From Plantago major (Eukaryota; Streptophyta; Magnoliopsida; Lamiales; Plantaginaceae), in the NCBI GenBank assembly GCA_026545765.1, contig CM048839.1, positions 60,881,677-60,945,676 on the forward strand: a DNA stretch of 64,000 bases, in the 5' to 3' direction. The notes under the pieces are model-generated. The model made no database searches and was not told where the DNA came from. It was given only the letters and a program-made list of their open reading frames with translations. Made by a program: the position numbers and the translations under genes. Position 1 is the first letter of the stretch. Each line of letters starts with the position of its first letter. Of the stretch, positions 1 through 11,489 are shown piece after piece.

Positions 1-733
1 TGTCTGTACACTGGACTTTCTATTTATAGATTTTGCATTACTTCAATTTGATATAGTTTCACGATTTCAGATGACTTATGGAGAAGAACTCTTAGAGTTT
101 GAATACTACAAGACATTGAAGAAGGATATGAATAAGAATCCTAATCGAAGAAGAATTCTACTTTATCGAAGAAGGATTCTACTTGTATTCCTACAAGGAT
201 TCTCGATGTATGGAAGACTGAGAAGAACAAGGAGAAGAACATAGTGATTTGACCTAATCAAGACTTTCAATCAAGATAGAACTATTGTACTAGTTGGATT
301 AATATGCACAACTATATAGACTAGTCGATAGGTTCATAGATTCATAACAAGCTTTTACGCGTAAGATAGATATTCTCTAGCAACTTGTTTTGCATCTCTT
401 TTACTAAGCTTTTAGTTAGTCATCTCTATCTTTGTTTGTGAGAGATCTAGCGTCGAATTGGTGGCCCGATTCAAAGTGCTTAGTTGTTTGATATTCTAGA
501 TCATAGGAATATTGCTAGATATCTTTTTGTAAATCCGTTATAGTTTATAGTGGATATTTCGTCTGTGGCTCGGCAGATTATTTATAATCTGCTCGAAACT
601 ATTTGTGTCTTGTGTTCTTCACATTCTGATGTTTAGACTCTAAGATAGTTTTCAGATATTGGTTTTGAGTATTGCTACAGTACGTGTTTACAATATCTGT
701 ATTTGGTACTAAGTCCCGATCCACACAATTTCA
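1..733 (+). repeat. 5' LTR of element I, first ~68 bases outside window
   Basis: Aligns with small differences to 6821-7570. It ends in ..tttca, two bases before the primer site, and the matching 3' LTR ends in the same ..tttca. By comparison with the 3' copy, about 68 bases of the start lie upstream of the window. Confidence 0.85.
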
Positions 734-735
734 AT

Positions 736-750
736 TGGCATCAAAGGCAG
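736..750 (+). other. Primer binding site (initiator tRNA-Met type)
   Basis: TGGCATCAAAGGCAG lies two bases after the LTR. It resembles the tRNA-iMet-complementary site TGGTATCAGAGC used by most plant Copia elements, with a few substitutions. The second copy at 7573 reads TGGCATCAAAGCCAG. Confidence 0.7.
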
Positions 751-789
751 ACATCTAATCAATAGGTGTTTGGATTTGGTACAATTAAG

Positions 790-2929
790 ATGGATTCAGT
801 TAATCAAAATATCAACAGGTTGCCTATTCTGGATGGATCCAATTATCAAATACGGTCAATCCGCATCCGTTCTCATCTCAAGGCCATTGATGTCAAGGTG
901 TGGAAGACTGTAAGGTGCCTATGCTACCTCCTGATCAAGACAAAGACTGTGTGCCCAAACCTGAAGAAGACTACACTCCAAAAGAGGTAATTGATACTAA
1001 CAATGACGAAAAGGCTTTGAATGTTATTTTTAGTTATGTCAATCTTCATATGTTTGAGCTTATTCAAACATGCTCAACTGCTAAGCAAGCCTGGGAGATT
1101 CTCCAAAGGCATTGTGAAGGAGATCCAAGTGTGAGAGAAACTAAGCTTCAGATGGTGCTTAGCAAATTTGAAACCTTAGAATGGAAGATGATGAAATAAT
1201 TTCTTCTTATTTTGAGAAATTGTTGGATATTTCTAATGAAAGCTCTCTTTTAGGTGATCCTTTGTCAAACAAAACCTTGGTTTTTAAAGCAATTAGGAGT
1301 TTGTCCAAACGCTTTGAAACCAAGAAGATTGCTATTGAAACTTCTCTTAATTTGGCAACTATGAATTTATAGACCTTAATGAATATTCTGAAAAAACTAT
1401 GAGTTAAACATGGAAAATCCTCCTGGTAACTCTAGAGAAAAAGGTCTTATGCTTTAATCTAAATCTTCTGATTCACTTGACGAAGAAGATGAAATTGATT
1501 TTCATGCTTTCTTTAATTCTATGGCTAAACGTTTTTAAAAGAACAATATAAAGAATAAGTTTAACCTGGAACCAACAATATGATCTCTCCTAGTAAGAAA
1601 TTTCCTTCTAAGAAACTTGCTAAGTATTCGTACAAAAAACCATCTGATGAGGATACTGATAATCTTATGAAGATACAATGTCATGCATGTTAAGGTTTTG
1701 GACATTATGCCTATGAGTGTGCTAATACTCTTCGTAAGAAGGGTAATTCTTATTGGGTTTGCCTTAGTGATAATGAGACAGGTACAGACGATGAAGAGAT
1801 ACTCCTTGGTGAAGATATACACACAGATGCCCTACATTCACGGGTTAATTGGTCTGAATATCCATCTGATGATGAATATTGTGATAATACTGGGTGTATA
1901 TTATATGAACAAGGGATATTGTTAGAATATCAGGAGTATTATCAGACACTATCACTAATCATTCTATGCAAGATCTATTCTTTATGGATGAGATGGAATG
2001 TCTTGACAATATCAGTAATGACATTAATTACTGATCAGGTAGACATAGATATCACTTGTATGCATGGATCTGTTGATCTTGAAACATATTATCCGTTTGA
2101 AGGAGAATTGAGTCACGAAGAATTTGCTGAAGAACTAAAGATCATATACAATGATGTCTTGCAAGAACTGAGGAAAACGATGAAATCTGAGAAGGCACTG
2201 ATCAAGGAGAATGGAGAACTAAAGGAGACCATTGCCAAACTTGAAGTAAGTCTCACCAAGAAGAATTTAGAGCTTGAAAAGGTATCATCCAAACTGAAAC
2301 TTCATGAGCTTACTCTTGTCAAACTTAATACTGGTACATCTAAACTTGATGAGATGCTAGGTTTAGGTAATGAAGGTACAACTGGCTTGGGTTTCCAAAC
2401 TTTTATAGATGGTTTAGTACCTCAATCCAAAAAGTCTTTGGCTCCTGTTTTTGTGAAAGAAGTAAATGACCTTGAATCAAATAAGAAAAAGACTTTTGTT
2501 TGTCAATTCTGTTTAAAAGCTGGTCATAAAAAACCTTTTTGTTTCAAGTTTCTAAAAACTCAGGACATTTCGACTAATGTTGATAATGATAGTGTGGACA
2601 TCTCTAATGTTGCTACAACACTAGATGAAAACAATGAATCAACAAGTACTCTTGTCCAGAGTAATGAAAAGAAGGTTTTAAGTGTGAAAAGTAAGTCTCC
2701 AAGAAGAAAGAAGAAAAGCTCATTGGATAAACAAAAACCAAGTGTTTCTTGCAATAATATGCCAATATCAGGTAAAAACTCTGAAAAATCTCTCAAAACT
2801 GATATTGTCACAACACCTAGAACGAGCTTGAGAAAATCTGGTACTATAAACAGAAAACTAAAAGAGTTTGGACACCTAAGTCTAGTGAGGTTTGTCATAT
2901 GGTTTTCTCTGCTGTTAAAACTGACACTG
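790..2929 (+). pseudogene. gag of element I (nucleocapsid/capsid), broken
   Basis: Starts at the ATG of MDSVNQNINRLP, just after the primer site. The beginning has the Copia gag pattern (LDGSNYQ, then AWEILQRHCEGD and KLQMVLSKFETL around 1090-1180). Two CX2CX4HX4C zinc knuckles are visible: a decayed one at about 1679-1720 that contains a stop, and CQFCLKAGHKKPFC at about 2502-2543. A lysine/glutamate-rich coiled coil lies at about 2150-2330. A basic tail follows at 2690-2720. Frames change near 909, 1199 and 1372-1919. The break at 909 coincides with a 13-base deletion that is absent from the second gag head (7749-7765). The great length before the second knuckle is typical of Sirevirus gag. 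The product would coat element RNA; this copy cannot encode it whole. Confidence 0.75.
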
Positions 2930-3378
2930 CAGGAACTTGGCTCTTTGATAGTGGGTGTTCTCGTCATATGACTGGATCTCCAACCCATCTCAAAGATGTT
3001 ATTACACTAACCAAAGGTACAATTACTTATGGTAGTGGGGAGAGAAGCAGAATCATTGGAAAGGGAACTTGAGCTGTCAAAGGACTTCCTTCTCTGAAAG
3101 GTGTTCTCTTGGTAGAGGGACCCAAGGCTAACCTCATCAGAATAAGTCAGCTCTGTGATGATAACATGAGAGTAAGTTTTGACAAGGTATCTAGAGAAGA
3201 TTGTTACCAGTTACATGACCAGGTTGTTTTCCACATGAATGTAAACGAGTCAGCCATCTGGTACGAAGATGTCGATCACATGATATACACTGTATCTAAC
3301 TGTCAGGATGTTGCTCCAATATATGCAGTTAGTACATCTTATCTTGGTACGTATAGGGTATACTTTCAATACCTATAC
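2930..3378 (+). pseudogene. Copia aspartic protease remnant
   Basis: Reads WLFDSGCSRHMTG at about 2940-2975, the active-site D(S/T)G region of Copia proteases. It continues with the usual downstream pattern (YGSGERS.., KGVLLVEGPKANLIRISQLC at about 3095-3155). A TGA at about 3070 interrupts it. In a working element this enzyme matures the Gag-Pol polyprotein. After about 3378 the frame is lost and no gag-pre-integrase or integrase follows, so pol has been deleted or replaced here. Confidence 0.75.
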
Positions 3379-5046
3379 TAATTAGGTATTTTTCAATGTT
3401 ACTCATTGGACAGGTACTTTAGACTATAGACAATTGAGTAGTGATGTATGCTTATATTTAAGTAATATAATCTAGTGTCATGCTACAGTCAGAGACAGAT
3501 GTGTGTTTCTCTTGTCACAACTAATTTTATGTGCACCACAAGTGAGTGGTATTATGATCTGACTAACAATTCTCATCTCATGATTGTGCCAATACAAGTG
3601 CCATAAACTCTTTTATGTATTATGTCCAACATTCTAGTGTTATGCATATAGACATTTGGTATCACTTCTTAAGAGAGTTAGTTGACTCAAGTTATATAAG
3701 TATAGAGCAAATTGATTCTGTGCATCAACCTGCTAACATGAATATTGACTCAGTTAATTGTGAGAGACTTTCTAACTTTGGAAAGTTTCACCTTATGTGC
3801 ATTGTCTAAATAGATCAGAAACAGGTGTTGCCATAATACCACTGGTAAACACTGAAGATTGCATGTGGTATATAGGTCTGTATTAGGTTGTTAACTGGTT
3901 CGTATCTCCTATTTCTTCTCTCTTCCTTTGATTATTGACTGTATGTATGGGTTTATTGATCATGTCAGGGGGCTCTCTCTACAAAATACTTTACGGAAGT
4001 AATAAAAACTCTTCTTGTTATACCAAGTACTTTTTCTTTGATGGCTTATTTAACTAGTGTTAATCTGGGGTGAGTGGAGTCTAGGCTGCCCTCATTCAGT
4101 ATTGTTCACTATGTTTTTCTATGTGGTAGACATTTTGTGACAAAAAATAGCTCGTGTTAAATTTGGGGTGTTTGGAGTTCCGGATGCCTTCATCCAATGA
4201 TAGCATTAGTTTGAGGATGTCTTTGCTTATGACTCATAGCAATGGGTACCTTAGTAACTGGGGTGACTGGAGTTCAGGCTGCCTACATCCAGATTCTTTG
4301 TACTTACCTATGTTGCCACAATATGCTCTTTTATGTGATTGGGGTGTTTGGAACTTTGGTTGCCTGCATTCAATTTGCATTCAGTTCTATTTTAAGCCTT
4401 TGTGTTATTGCCTGCACTAAGTGTCTCTTTTAGAGTTTAATAAAATCTTCCGGAGAAGTTGAATAGTTGTTAAGTTTTTGACCTGCATGTTCTGACAATA
4501 CCATACTTCTGTTAATAATTGTGCATTTCATATAGGGTTGTGTCATCATGCATTATATTGTAAAAAACCTCTTTTTATGTTTTGGCACTTTAATTGAGGG
4601 GGAGTTATTTAGTCACATTGTTCATTTTTTTTTTTTTTGGGAGAAATACGTGTTTTTGTATCTTGTTGTACCATGACACAGAATTATTTCCTAAATTCAA
4701 GTTATTTCATCCTATTTGATTAAATATTTTCTAACTTTCCTCTCTTGATGTGTGTATTGATATACTCATCCTGGCCAAGATTGTTTTGATGTTTAACTTC
4801 AGGTATATAGACAACAACTTTATTTGACAAGGATATTGGATCAGGTCCAACATCTGGCCCATTACAAATTGGCCCAATTCCTTGAGAGATCTTTGACCTT
4901 CCGTCCCCTAATTGGATACAGATGTCTCCTCCCTGCTATTTAGGTCGCTTTCCAGTAGATTCTTCCCATTATTGACTACATCCACTCTCAAGCACAAATA
5001 AAATTCTTGCCAAATACTTTCCTCTGTTTTTCCTACTTCTGCATCC
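3379..5046 (+). other. Non-coding interior of element I where pol is missing
   Basis: No conserved retrotransposon domain is recognisable in any frame. It holds imperfect ~90-base repeats (4067-4390), a GGGGGAG motif at about 4598, a poly-T run at 4627, and a T/C-rich leader before the extra ORF. GCTATTTAGG at 4935-4944, about 100 bases ahead of the ATG at 5047, is a weak TATA-like candidate. Confidence 0.5.
4067..4390 (+). repeat. Four degenerate ~83-98-base tandem repeats
   Basis: The core TGGGGTG..TGGAGT..GGCTGCC..CATCC (with variation) recurs near 4070, 4161, 4257 and 4340. Spacings are about 91, 97 and 83 bases. The copies are diverged between the cores. Confidence 0.6.
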
Positions 5047-6449
5047 ATGGCTCCTTCATCTTCCAGACTTCGACATGCAAGCAAGAAATCAGGGAAAGCA
5101 CTTCGATTCTTGCCAATGGGGAAGTTTCTTTCGGCTCGATCGAAGAAGAAACTCAATCGATTGGCTCGCAAGAAGGCCAAGAATGATTGGAAGATTGTTC
5201 ATCGCCGTTCAACTGAAGAAGCCATTCCTTTGGAGAAACCTGTTTCTACTGCTGCTCAACTGGAGGATCCAGTTCTTGAAGATATTTCTGAGGAACCTTA
5301 GTCTCCTCCTCACACTGAGACAACATCTGTTGTCGAGGAAGCTAATGATACCACAGTGGTGGAGGAAGTAGAAGCTGTTGAAGAAACAGTTGCTGAGGAA
5401 GCTGTGGAAGAAGAATCTGCTGTGGAAGAAGAAGAAGCTGTTGAGCCCATCGACCCTAAGGTACTTGTTGATTTCCAATCTCCTCCTTTGAGTGAGAAAT
5501 TTGAGTCTAGGGTAGTGAAAGCTAGGTGGGCACAGCTTAGTAAACGAAAATTTTGGCCTGAAAAGATTTTGTGTCATGAGAATTTTAAGAAGTATCATGC
5601 GTTCGAATTTTTGGAGAATCGTGGTTTACTTCAGTCTATGCTTAAGCCATCCGAGTATGTGGTCGAGGTTGTGAAAGAATTCTACTGTAATTTGTCTAAA
5701 TACTGTGAGAATCTCCAATCCCCAAAATTCTGCAAAGCTTTTGTTCGTGGTAAGATCTATGAGTTCAATCTTGCTCTCATTAATGAAATTTGGTGCATGC
5801 CTAATGAGCCAGAAGTGGTTGTTGATTGGAACATGGATGATGTTATCACTGAGCTTTCTAATGGTCTGGTTTCTAAGTGGGTTCGTCGTCCCATCCTTAT
5901 TTCTTTAAGCTCTCTTTCTACTGTCTTGAACAAGATAGCATAGTGTAATTGGAAACCATCTTCCAATCCCTCCTGACTGACTATTGATATGGCAATCTTG
6001 TTGTTCAAGATTCGCAAGGTTTGATTGTTAATATGGGGGAGAGGATATTTGAGGGTATTATTGAGTATGCTAACAAGGCGGGTTCCTCCAACATTCTTCC
6101 ATTCCCTTGTCTTATTTACCAACTTCTAGTTCATCAAGGATTTCTCAAGAAAGATTCTGAAGAGTTGGTAGGGGATGTGAAGATGCTTCAGGTTGCAAAG
6201 AACTTTCTCTATGATAATAGAGTTTGTGATTTGCCTTGGGTGATTCCTGTTGAGGCTCGTTTTGGTGGAGGTATTGTGGGATCATCTGCTCCTGCTCAAG
6301 ATGAAGACCCTGCTGTTGTGCAGACCAGATTGCTGCATTTGAACCAAAGGATTGCAGAAAGGGAGAGGGATATGGCTGAAGCTGCTGCTGAGCTTGTGAT
6401 TCTTCGCCGAATGAAGGGGGATGCTGAGCTTTTGCTTTCCTCACAATAA
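5047..6449 (+). pseudogene. Extra (env-position) ORF of element I, plant-transposon-protein-like
   Basis: Lies between the missing pol and the 3' LTR, the place of the additional ORF in Sireviruses. From the ATG at 5047 it shows a basic N-terminus (RSKKKLNRLARKKAK), then a Glu/Val-rich acidic stretch (5350-5450). A globular part follows (AFEFLENRGLL, EFYCNLSKY, FVRGKIYEFNLALINEIW) with the look of the 'putative plant transposon protein' domain common in plant repeats. The end is a coiled coil (LNQRIAERERDMAEAAAEL). Stops occur at 5299 and 5941, and the frame changes between about 5990 and 6020. No membrane segment or signal peptide is seen, so an envelope role is not supported. Its function is unknown. 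Confidence 0.65.
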
Positions 6450-6737
6450 GGGGGAGATGTGTTAACCTACCTGCTGCTACTAAACTTTTTTAATTTCTGG
6501 ACAATATATTATGTATTCTAATCTGTTTTATTTGCCTGGGAGCTTGTTCCCAGTAGGATATTAGTTCTGGCATGTATTATCATAATACCCTTGCTTTTTT
6601 CTAAACTTTTTCTATGTTATGACTATAACTGCTTAGTATATTATTCTCTTGGTTTTGTTATTCAGGGGGAGTAATTACTTAGTATGTTTGTATAGAGTGT
6701 TCTGATTTTTCTGCAGGTTAGGTATTGTGAAGGAATG

Positions 6738-6752
6738 CAAAAAAGGGGAGAA
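6738..6752 (+). other. Polypurine tract of element I
   Basis: GCAAAAAAGGGGAGAA directly precedes the 3' LTR that starts TGAAAG. Similar G-rich motifs occur at 4598, 6449 and 6666. Multiple polypurine-like copies are described for Sireviruses. Confidence 0.7.
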
Positions 6753-7570
6753 TGAAAGTGCAGACTTTAGCTAAGTATTGGTGCAATACTAACTTGGCTT
6801 AGTATTGTCACAATACTAGCTGTCTATACACTGGACTTTCTATTTATGAATTTTGCATTACTTCACTTTGATATAGTTCCACGATTTTAGTTTATTCTTA
6901 GTAGGTTTAACAGGTTCAGATGTCTTATGGAGAAGAAATCTTGGAGTTTGAATACTAGAAGACATTGAAGAAGGATAGGAATAAGAATCCTAATCGAAGA
7001 AGGTTTCTACTTATCGAAGAAGGATTCTACTTGTATTCCTACAAATATTCTCGATGTATGGAAGACTGAGAAGAACATGGTGATTCGACCTAATTAAGAC
7101 TTTCAATCAAGATAGAACTATTGTACTAGTTGGATTAATATTCACAACTATATATACTAGTCGATAGGTTCATAGATTCATAACAAGCTTTTACGCGTAA
7201 GATATATATTCTCTAGCAGCTTATTTTGCATCTCTTTTACTAAGCTTTTAGTTAGTCATCTCTCTCTTTGTTTGTGAGAGATCTAGCATCGAATTGGTGG
7301 CCCGATTCAAAGTGCTTAGTTGTTTGATATTCTAGATCATAGGAATATTGTCTAGATATCTTTTTGTAAATCCGTTATAGTTTATAGTGGATATTTCGCC
7401 TGTGGCTCGGTAGATTATTTATAATCTGCTAGAAATTATTTGTGTCTTGTGTTCTTTACATTCTGATGTTTAGACTCTAAGATAGTTTTCAGATATTGGT
7501 TTTGAGTATTGCTACAATACGTGTTTATAATATCTGTATTTGGTACTAAGTCCCGATCCATACAATTTCA
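6753..7570 (+). repeat. 3' LTR of element I (818 bases)
   Basis: Begins TGAAAG right after the polypurine tract and ends ATTTCA. It matches 1-733 closely over the shared part and is followed, unusually, by another primer site and gag head. Confidence 0.85.
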
Positions 7571-7572
7571 AT

Positions 7573-7788
7573 TGGCATCAAAGCCAGACATCTAATCAAT
7601 AGGTGTTTGGATTTGGTACCATTAGGATGGATTCAGTTAATCAAAATATCAACAGGTTGCCTATTCTGGATGGATCCAACTATCAAATACGGTCAATCCA
7701 CATCCGTTCTCATCACAAGGCCATTGATGTCAAGGTGTGGAAGACTGTACTTGAAGGATACAAGGTGCCTATGCTACCTCCTGATCAA
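7573..7788 (+). pseudogene. Second primer site and truncated gag head after the LTR
   Basis: Sequence from 7573 repeats 736-945 almost base for base: primer site, then the start of gag from MDSVNQN at 7627. It stops matching after ..CTGATCAAG at 7788. It keeps 13 bases (within 7749-7765) that are deleted in the upstream gag. The order LTR-interior-LTR-interior fits unequal recombination between copies, or the LTR serving as the 5' LTR of a second, truncated element. Confidence 0.8.
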
Positions 7789-8640
7789 GCCAGGACGCGT
7801 CCCAAGCCCTTTCAGCAGGATTTTTAGTTTTCATACTTAGTCGAATTACTTCGTTTTTGAGAATCTATCTTCTATGTTTTACTCTCAAAGCAAGAACGAA
7901 CCCTAGTTTTGGCTTCTTGTCTTTAATTAGCTTCTTATTGATTTGTAATTCCGTGCATTGACATCGATTTCGGATTATCAATCTAGTTATCTTTTCTCTT
8001 GCAATTATCTCTTTTGTGATTGAATCGTTACATGCATGAATTCGTCTATCTCCTTTATGCTTAATTCGTCTTTAACAATGAATATGTATGTTATTGCTTC
8101 GATTATGAGTAGCTAATCGCTTAGTGAATACGGTAGCGATGTAGGATTAATCATGTTAGGGTTAACCTAGAATCGTGCATATGTGTTAAGCTCGTTCAAG
8201 ATCTTCGTAAAAACCCCAAATTCAATACGCTAGTTTCAAATCTTCTAAACACTTTGGTTAAGAATCATTCGTCTGACAATCCATTGATTTTACTAGTTCG
8301 AGATTTTCAAATGATGTTTTGGTTAAATTGAATTTGTGCTTTTTTGGACAAATAACTGTGACAAACATATGAACGTAGGTTTAACATTGTATACGATTTC
8401 TCTGAATTGCTACCGTGTTCATTATTTCTCCATATCTAGTACACTAGTTGCTTATCTGCTTTGTTTAATTATTCTGTTTCGCTCAAGCTTACAAACCACT
8501 CAATCGTTTATCGCAAACTTCTACATTTTAACATTTAAACGCTAGGTTGCTTAGTTAACTCCTTGAGAACGATCTCGTAGGTAAGGCTTGTTTCACAACA
8601 ACTGCTTTAGTTACTTTTGCTTTTTAAAGAGTAGTAATTT
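7789..8640 (+). repeat. LTR-like fragment, possibly Gypsy
   Basis: Starts abruptly at the break in the second gag head. The T-rich sequence with AACGAACCCTAG, ATGCATGAATTCGTC and GAGAACGATCTCGTAGG resembles the U5 side of Athila-type Gypsy LTRs as I remember them. There is no clear TG..CA boundary, primer site or protein. The ORFs here show no recognisable domain. Confidence 0.3.
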
Positions 8641-9025
8641 GAGCACATCATCAAATTACAGTAACAACAAGAGAGACATTGATTACTTTGGGGTATACAT
8701 TAGATGGCACTTGAGCATGACAACAGTAAAACTTTGGTACCAGTTATACACATATGAACAAAGCGCATCGAAACAACAATTTAGTTCATGGAAGAGCAAC
8801 TCATTGCAAACAAATAACACCATAAGGATCAATATCCTTTTCTCACTAATGCAGCGTGCGTGGTTGGATACAAAAACAATAAACTCAAAACTCATTGATT
8901 CTTACCGAATGAAACCTGCTTTTGCTAGAAAAAAGCATACGTCGATATTTTGCTTTTCTTGTTGTAGAGCCTAAGCTAATAAATTAAATTGACTTAATTC
9001 GAATCTTTATTTTGGGCCCAATGTT
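8641..9025. other. Unassigned sequence
   Basis: AT-rich, with no coding potential I trust and no repeat structure that I can see. Confidence 0.4.
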
Positions 9026-10073
9026 TGTTACCGAGCGGAGATGTCTTTTTGATTACGTTCATACTGAGAATTGACTCAAAACTCGTTGATTCAAAAGAAT
9101 ACCGATAATTGATGGATCAAGATTCGTCAATTTCACATAAATACCGAAAATTGACAGATATGAGGAAAACCTCGATGTTTTCATATAATATCTCAAAACT
9201 TCGTCTCATAAAACAATGATACTTAAATAGTAAAACTCCTGCCAAACTAAAAGAAAATTACCAGCTCCTAATCAACTACGAATAAGGAAAATACCAAAAA
9301 TAATCCAAAACTAAGGAAACATAACAAAGAGCAGTAAACTAAAATAATTTGACGCCATTCGTTCCACATCACTCACATTCGAGAATACTTCCTATAAACC
9401 AACAGAATCACTGGACTCAGACACACTATAAATTCTCACAAGTAACTCATAATCATCGACATCACAAACTTCAAAAATACTTCCTGATGCTTTTAAGGAA
9501 ACTTGCATATATACAATATTAACTATATTTTGACGACAATCAAATAAACGTGAATGATAGCCCTAGCGGAACTTGCCTTTTCAAAAATATGAAGACGCAA
9601 CCGAAACCGCGAGTGAGATATTCGTCCTGCAAATTCTTTCTCGATGTAAGGGAGAAAAGAGAATAGGATATTACGATTCTGCTATAGCAAAAACGAGAGA
9701 AAAAATAGGTGTACGAGGTTACTTACCAAAAGAATGAAGAGAACACACAAGAAAAGCTTCTGCAAGGCTTTGATGGAGGAGCTAGGTGACTGGTCAATGG
9801 TGAAGAACGCAGAAAGAAGCGACACATTTTTTATAAAGAAAAGAACGTTTGCATTCCCTAAATGGCTTACATGATTAATGCAAGTAAATGGAATTGAATG
9901 AGAGAGTTGCTTAGGGCTAGGTTTATGAAAGAATGGGCTTAAAAGATGGAAGACTTGGGCTGAAGTTGAAGAGGCAAAACACTGGGCCAACGATTCAACC
10001 AACATGAATTACGCTTTGACGCTCGATTCGTTTTTAAACGATTTAATTCGATTTATGATTTCGGGGTGTTACA
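9026..10073 (-). repeat. LTR-like fragment or solo LTR, uncertain boundaries
   Basis: Reverse-complemented from 10073 it opens TGTAACACCCCGAAATC, a start common in plant Gypsy LTRs. A TATA-like TTTATAAAAAATG follows about 250 bases on, then a C/T-rich leader with a GGTAAGT donor-like site. The other end may be TGTTACCGAGC at 9026. I find no matching target duplication, so the boundaries and the orientation are tentative. Confidence 0.35.
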
Positions 10074-10256
10074 ATATTGTTCAGGACTTCAAGTCTATGA
10101 ATTATTTTGGAACAAGTTCAGATCGGGTTGGTTTGAATCGTATATGATGTTGTTTGGATTCAGATCTTGTTCAAATTATAAAATTTCACGTCATTTAGGG
10201 TCTGGGTCAATTTCATATCGGATCATTTTGATTGGGTCAATTTTGGACCTTTAAAT

Positions 10257-11211
10257 CACTACAAAAAAACTGGGCAGTACTAACTTGATATTCAGTTGTT
10301 ATTTTGTTGGTATTGACCTTTACCAACAGTATTTTTCCGTTGGATAAGCTGTTGGTGATAGTGGCGTTGGTAATTCATCAACGGAAAACAATTTTGTTGG
10401 TGAGTTTTGCAACCCCTTTTTTTGTTCGTAATTAGTTGGAAAAAAGGAAAAATAATATAATAAATAAATATCGTCCTTATAACTCGAACCCGCATCTCTT
10501 AGATTATTAATTTCCGTTTATTACCACTACACTACATAAAACACTTAATATTATCTTGTATACGTTTTATTAACAATTGATTATGACATTTGACAAAGAA
10601 TGGTTTGGAGTAACACGTATTCATTACAATCCTGATTTTCTTCTAATCAATTCGAATGTTTCTCCTAATTTACAGCCACTAATAAATTCAAAACATATAC
10701 CCAGAATCTTAGTCTCTCAAAACTTCTCCGACAAATTTTATTACATTGCTATTGGTTTGGACTTCATTGATTATTATAAAATGCATGTCTTTATAATATC
10801 AAAAACAAGTTTGGTATTGTATTTTAGTTTATTGATGTGAATTAGAGAACTTATAACTTCAATGAACTATGTTGAAAACTAAATTTGTTAGTAAATTGTT
10901 GCTATTTTTGTGACCATGCTAATTTTTGTCGGTATTTTGTTATAAATTTATTACAAATAGCAACAAATTATTTACGTTGAAATGTTATGTTGGTGTTGAC
11001 TGCTTGCTCTAATATTTCCAACAATTTTCCAACAAAAAATTTATTCGAACCTAGACCATTTGATAATTTGTTGGTATACTGTTGGTATTTTCTATTATGT
11101 TTTTTAAGGATAAATTACTGTTGGTACTTTGTTGCAATTCCGTGGCGAGTGGCAACGAAAATTGTTTCGTTGAAATTTATGCGTTGGTGTTGCCAAGTTT
11201 TTTTTGTAGTG
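10257..11211. mobile_element. Non-autonomous CACTA-type element, 955 bases
   Basis: The ends are CACTACAAAAAAA at 10257 and its inverse TTTTTTTGTAGTG ending at 11211. AAT duplicates lie on both sides (10254-10256, 11212-11214), matching the 3-base duplication of CACTA elements. The interior is rich in TGTTGGT/TTGGTGTTG motifs in both orientations, as expected of subterminal transposase-binding repeats. It contains no transposase ORF. Confidence 0.85.
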
Positions 11212-11489
11212 AATATAGTCTTCAAATTCACGTCTTTTCGTAATCGTATTCTGAGAATTACATACCTTGGATTAATTCCAATATTCTAATCCTACTCAAA
11301 CTTGTCTTATCCTTATAAAAATTGTATTCGAACTTGTATTCCAATGTATATACAACCCACTAACATATGCAATTTCAGATACACTAATCGATTAATTGAT
11401 GGCGTTTAAATTTTGTATAATAATAAAAATGAGTACAACTTTCAATTTTGTATCGTTTGAATCCTGGTCAAATTTGTACATTGTATAAA

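Larger units (their letters stand above)
1..7570 (+). mobile_element. Sirevirus-like Copia element I, pol-deficient, 5' end cut by window
   Basis: Two direct repeats (1-733 and 6821-7570 align from the first base; the 3' copy starts earlier, at 6753) flank a primer binding site, gag, a protease remnant, an extra ORF and a polypurine tract. The long gag with coiled coil and two zinc knuckles, the DSGCS protease motif and a late extra ORF fit the Sirevirus branch of Copia elements. No integrase, reverse transcriptase or RNase H motif is visible between the protease and the extra ORF. It therefore looks like a non-autonomous derivative that would depend on relatives for copying. All reading frames are broken. 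Confidence 0.8.

Noticed and set aside
6145..6444. A Gln-rich - strand ORF
   Set aside because: Complement of the coiled-coil tail of the extra ORF; composition follows the sense codons.
5047..6449. A retroviral-type envelope gene
   Set aside because: The position fits, but no signal peptide, transmembrane helix or cleavage motif is visible; the domain resembles other plant repeat proteins instead.
8336..8974. Two + strand ORFs in LTR-like debris
   Set aside because: AT-rich, no recognisable domain, no gene context.
10074..10256. A gene start after the LTR-like end
   Set aside because: Short random frames only; the GGGTCAATTTT-type repeats are low-complexity sequence before the CACTA element.
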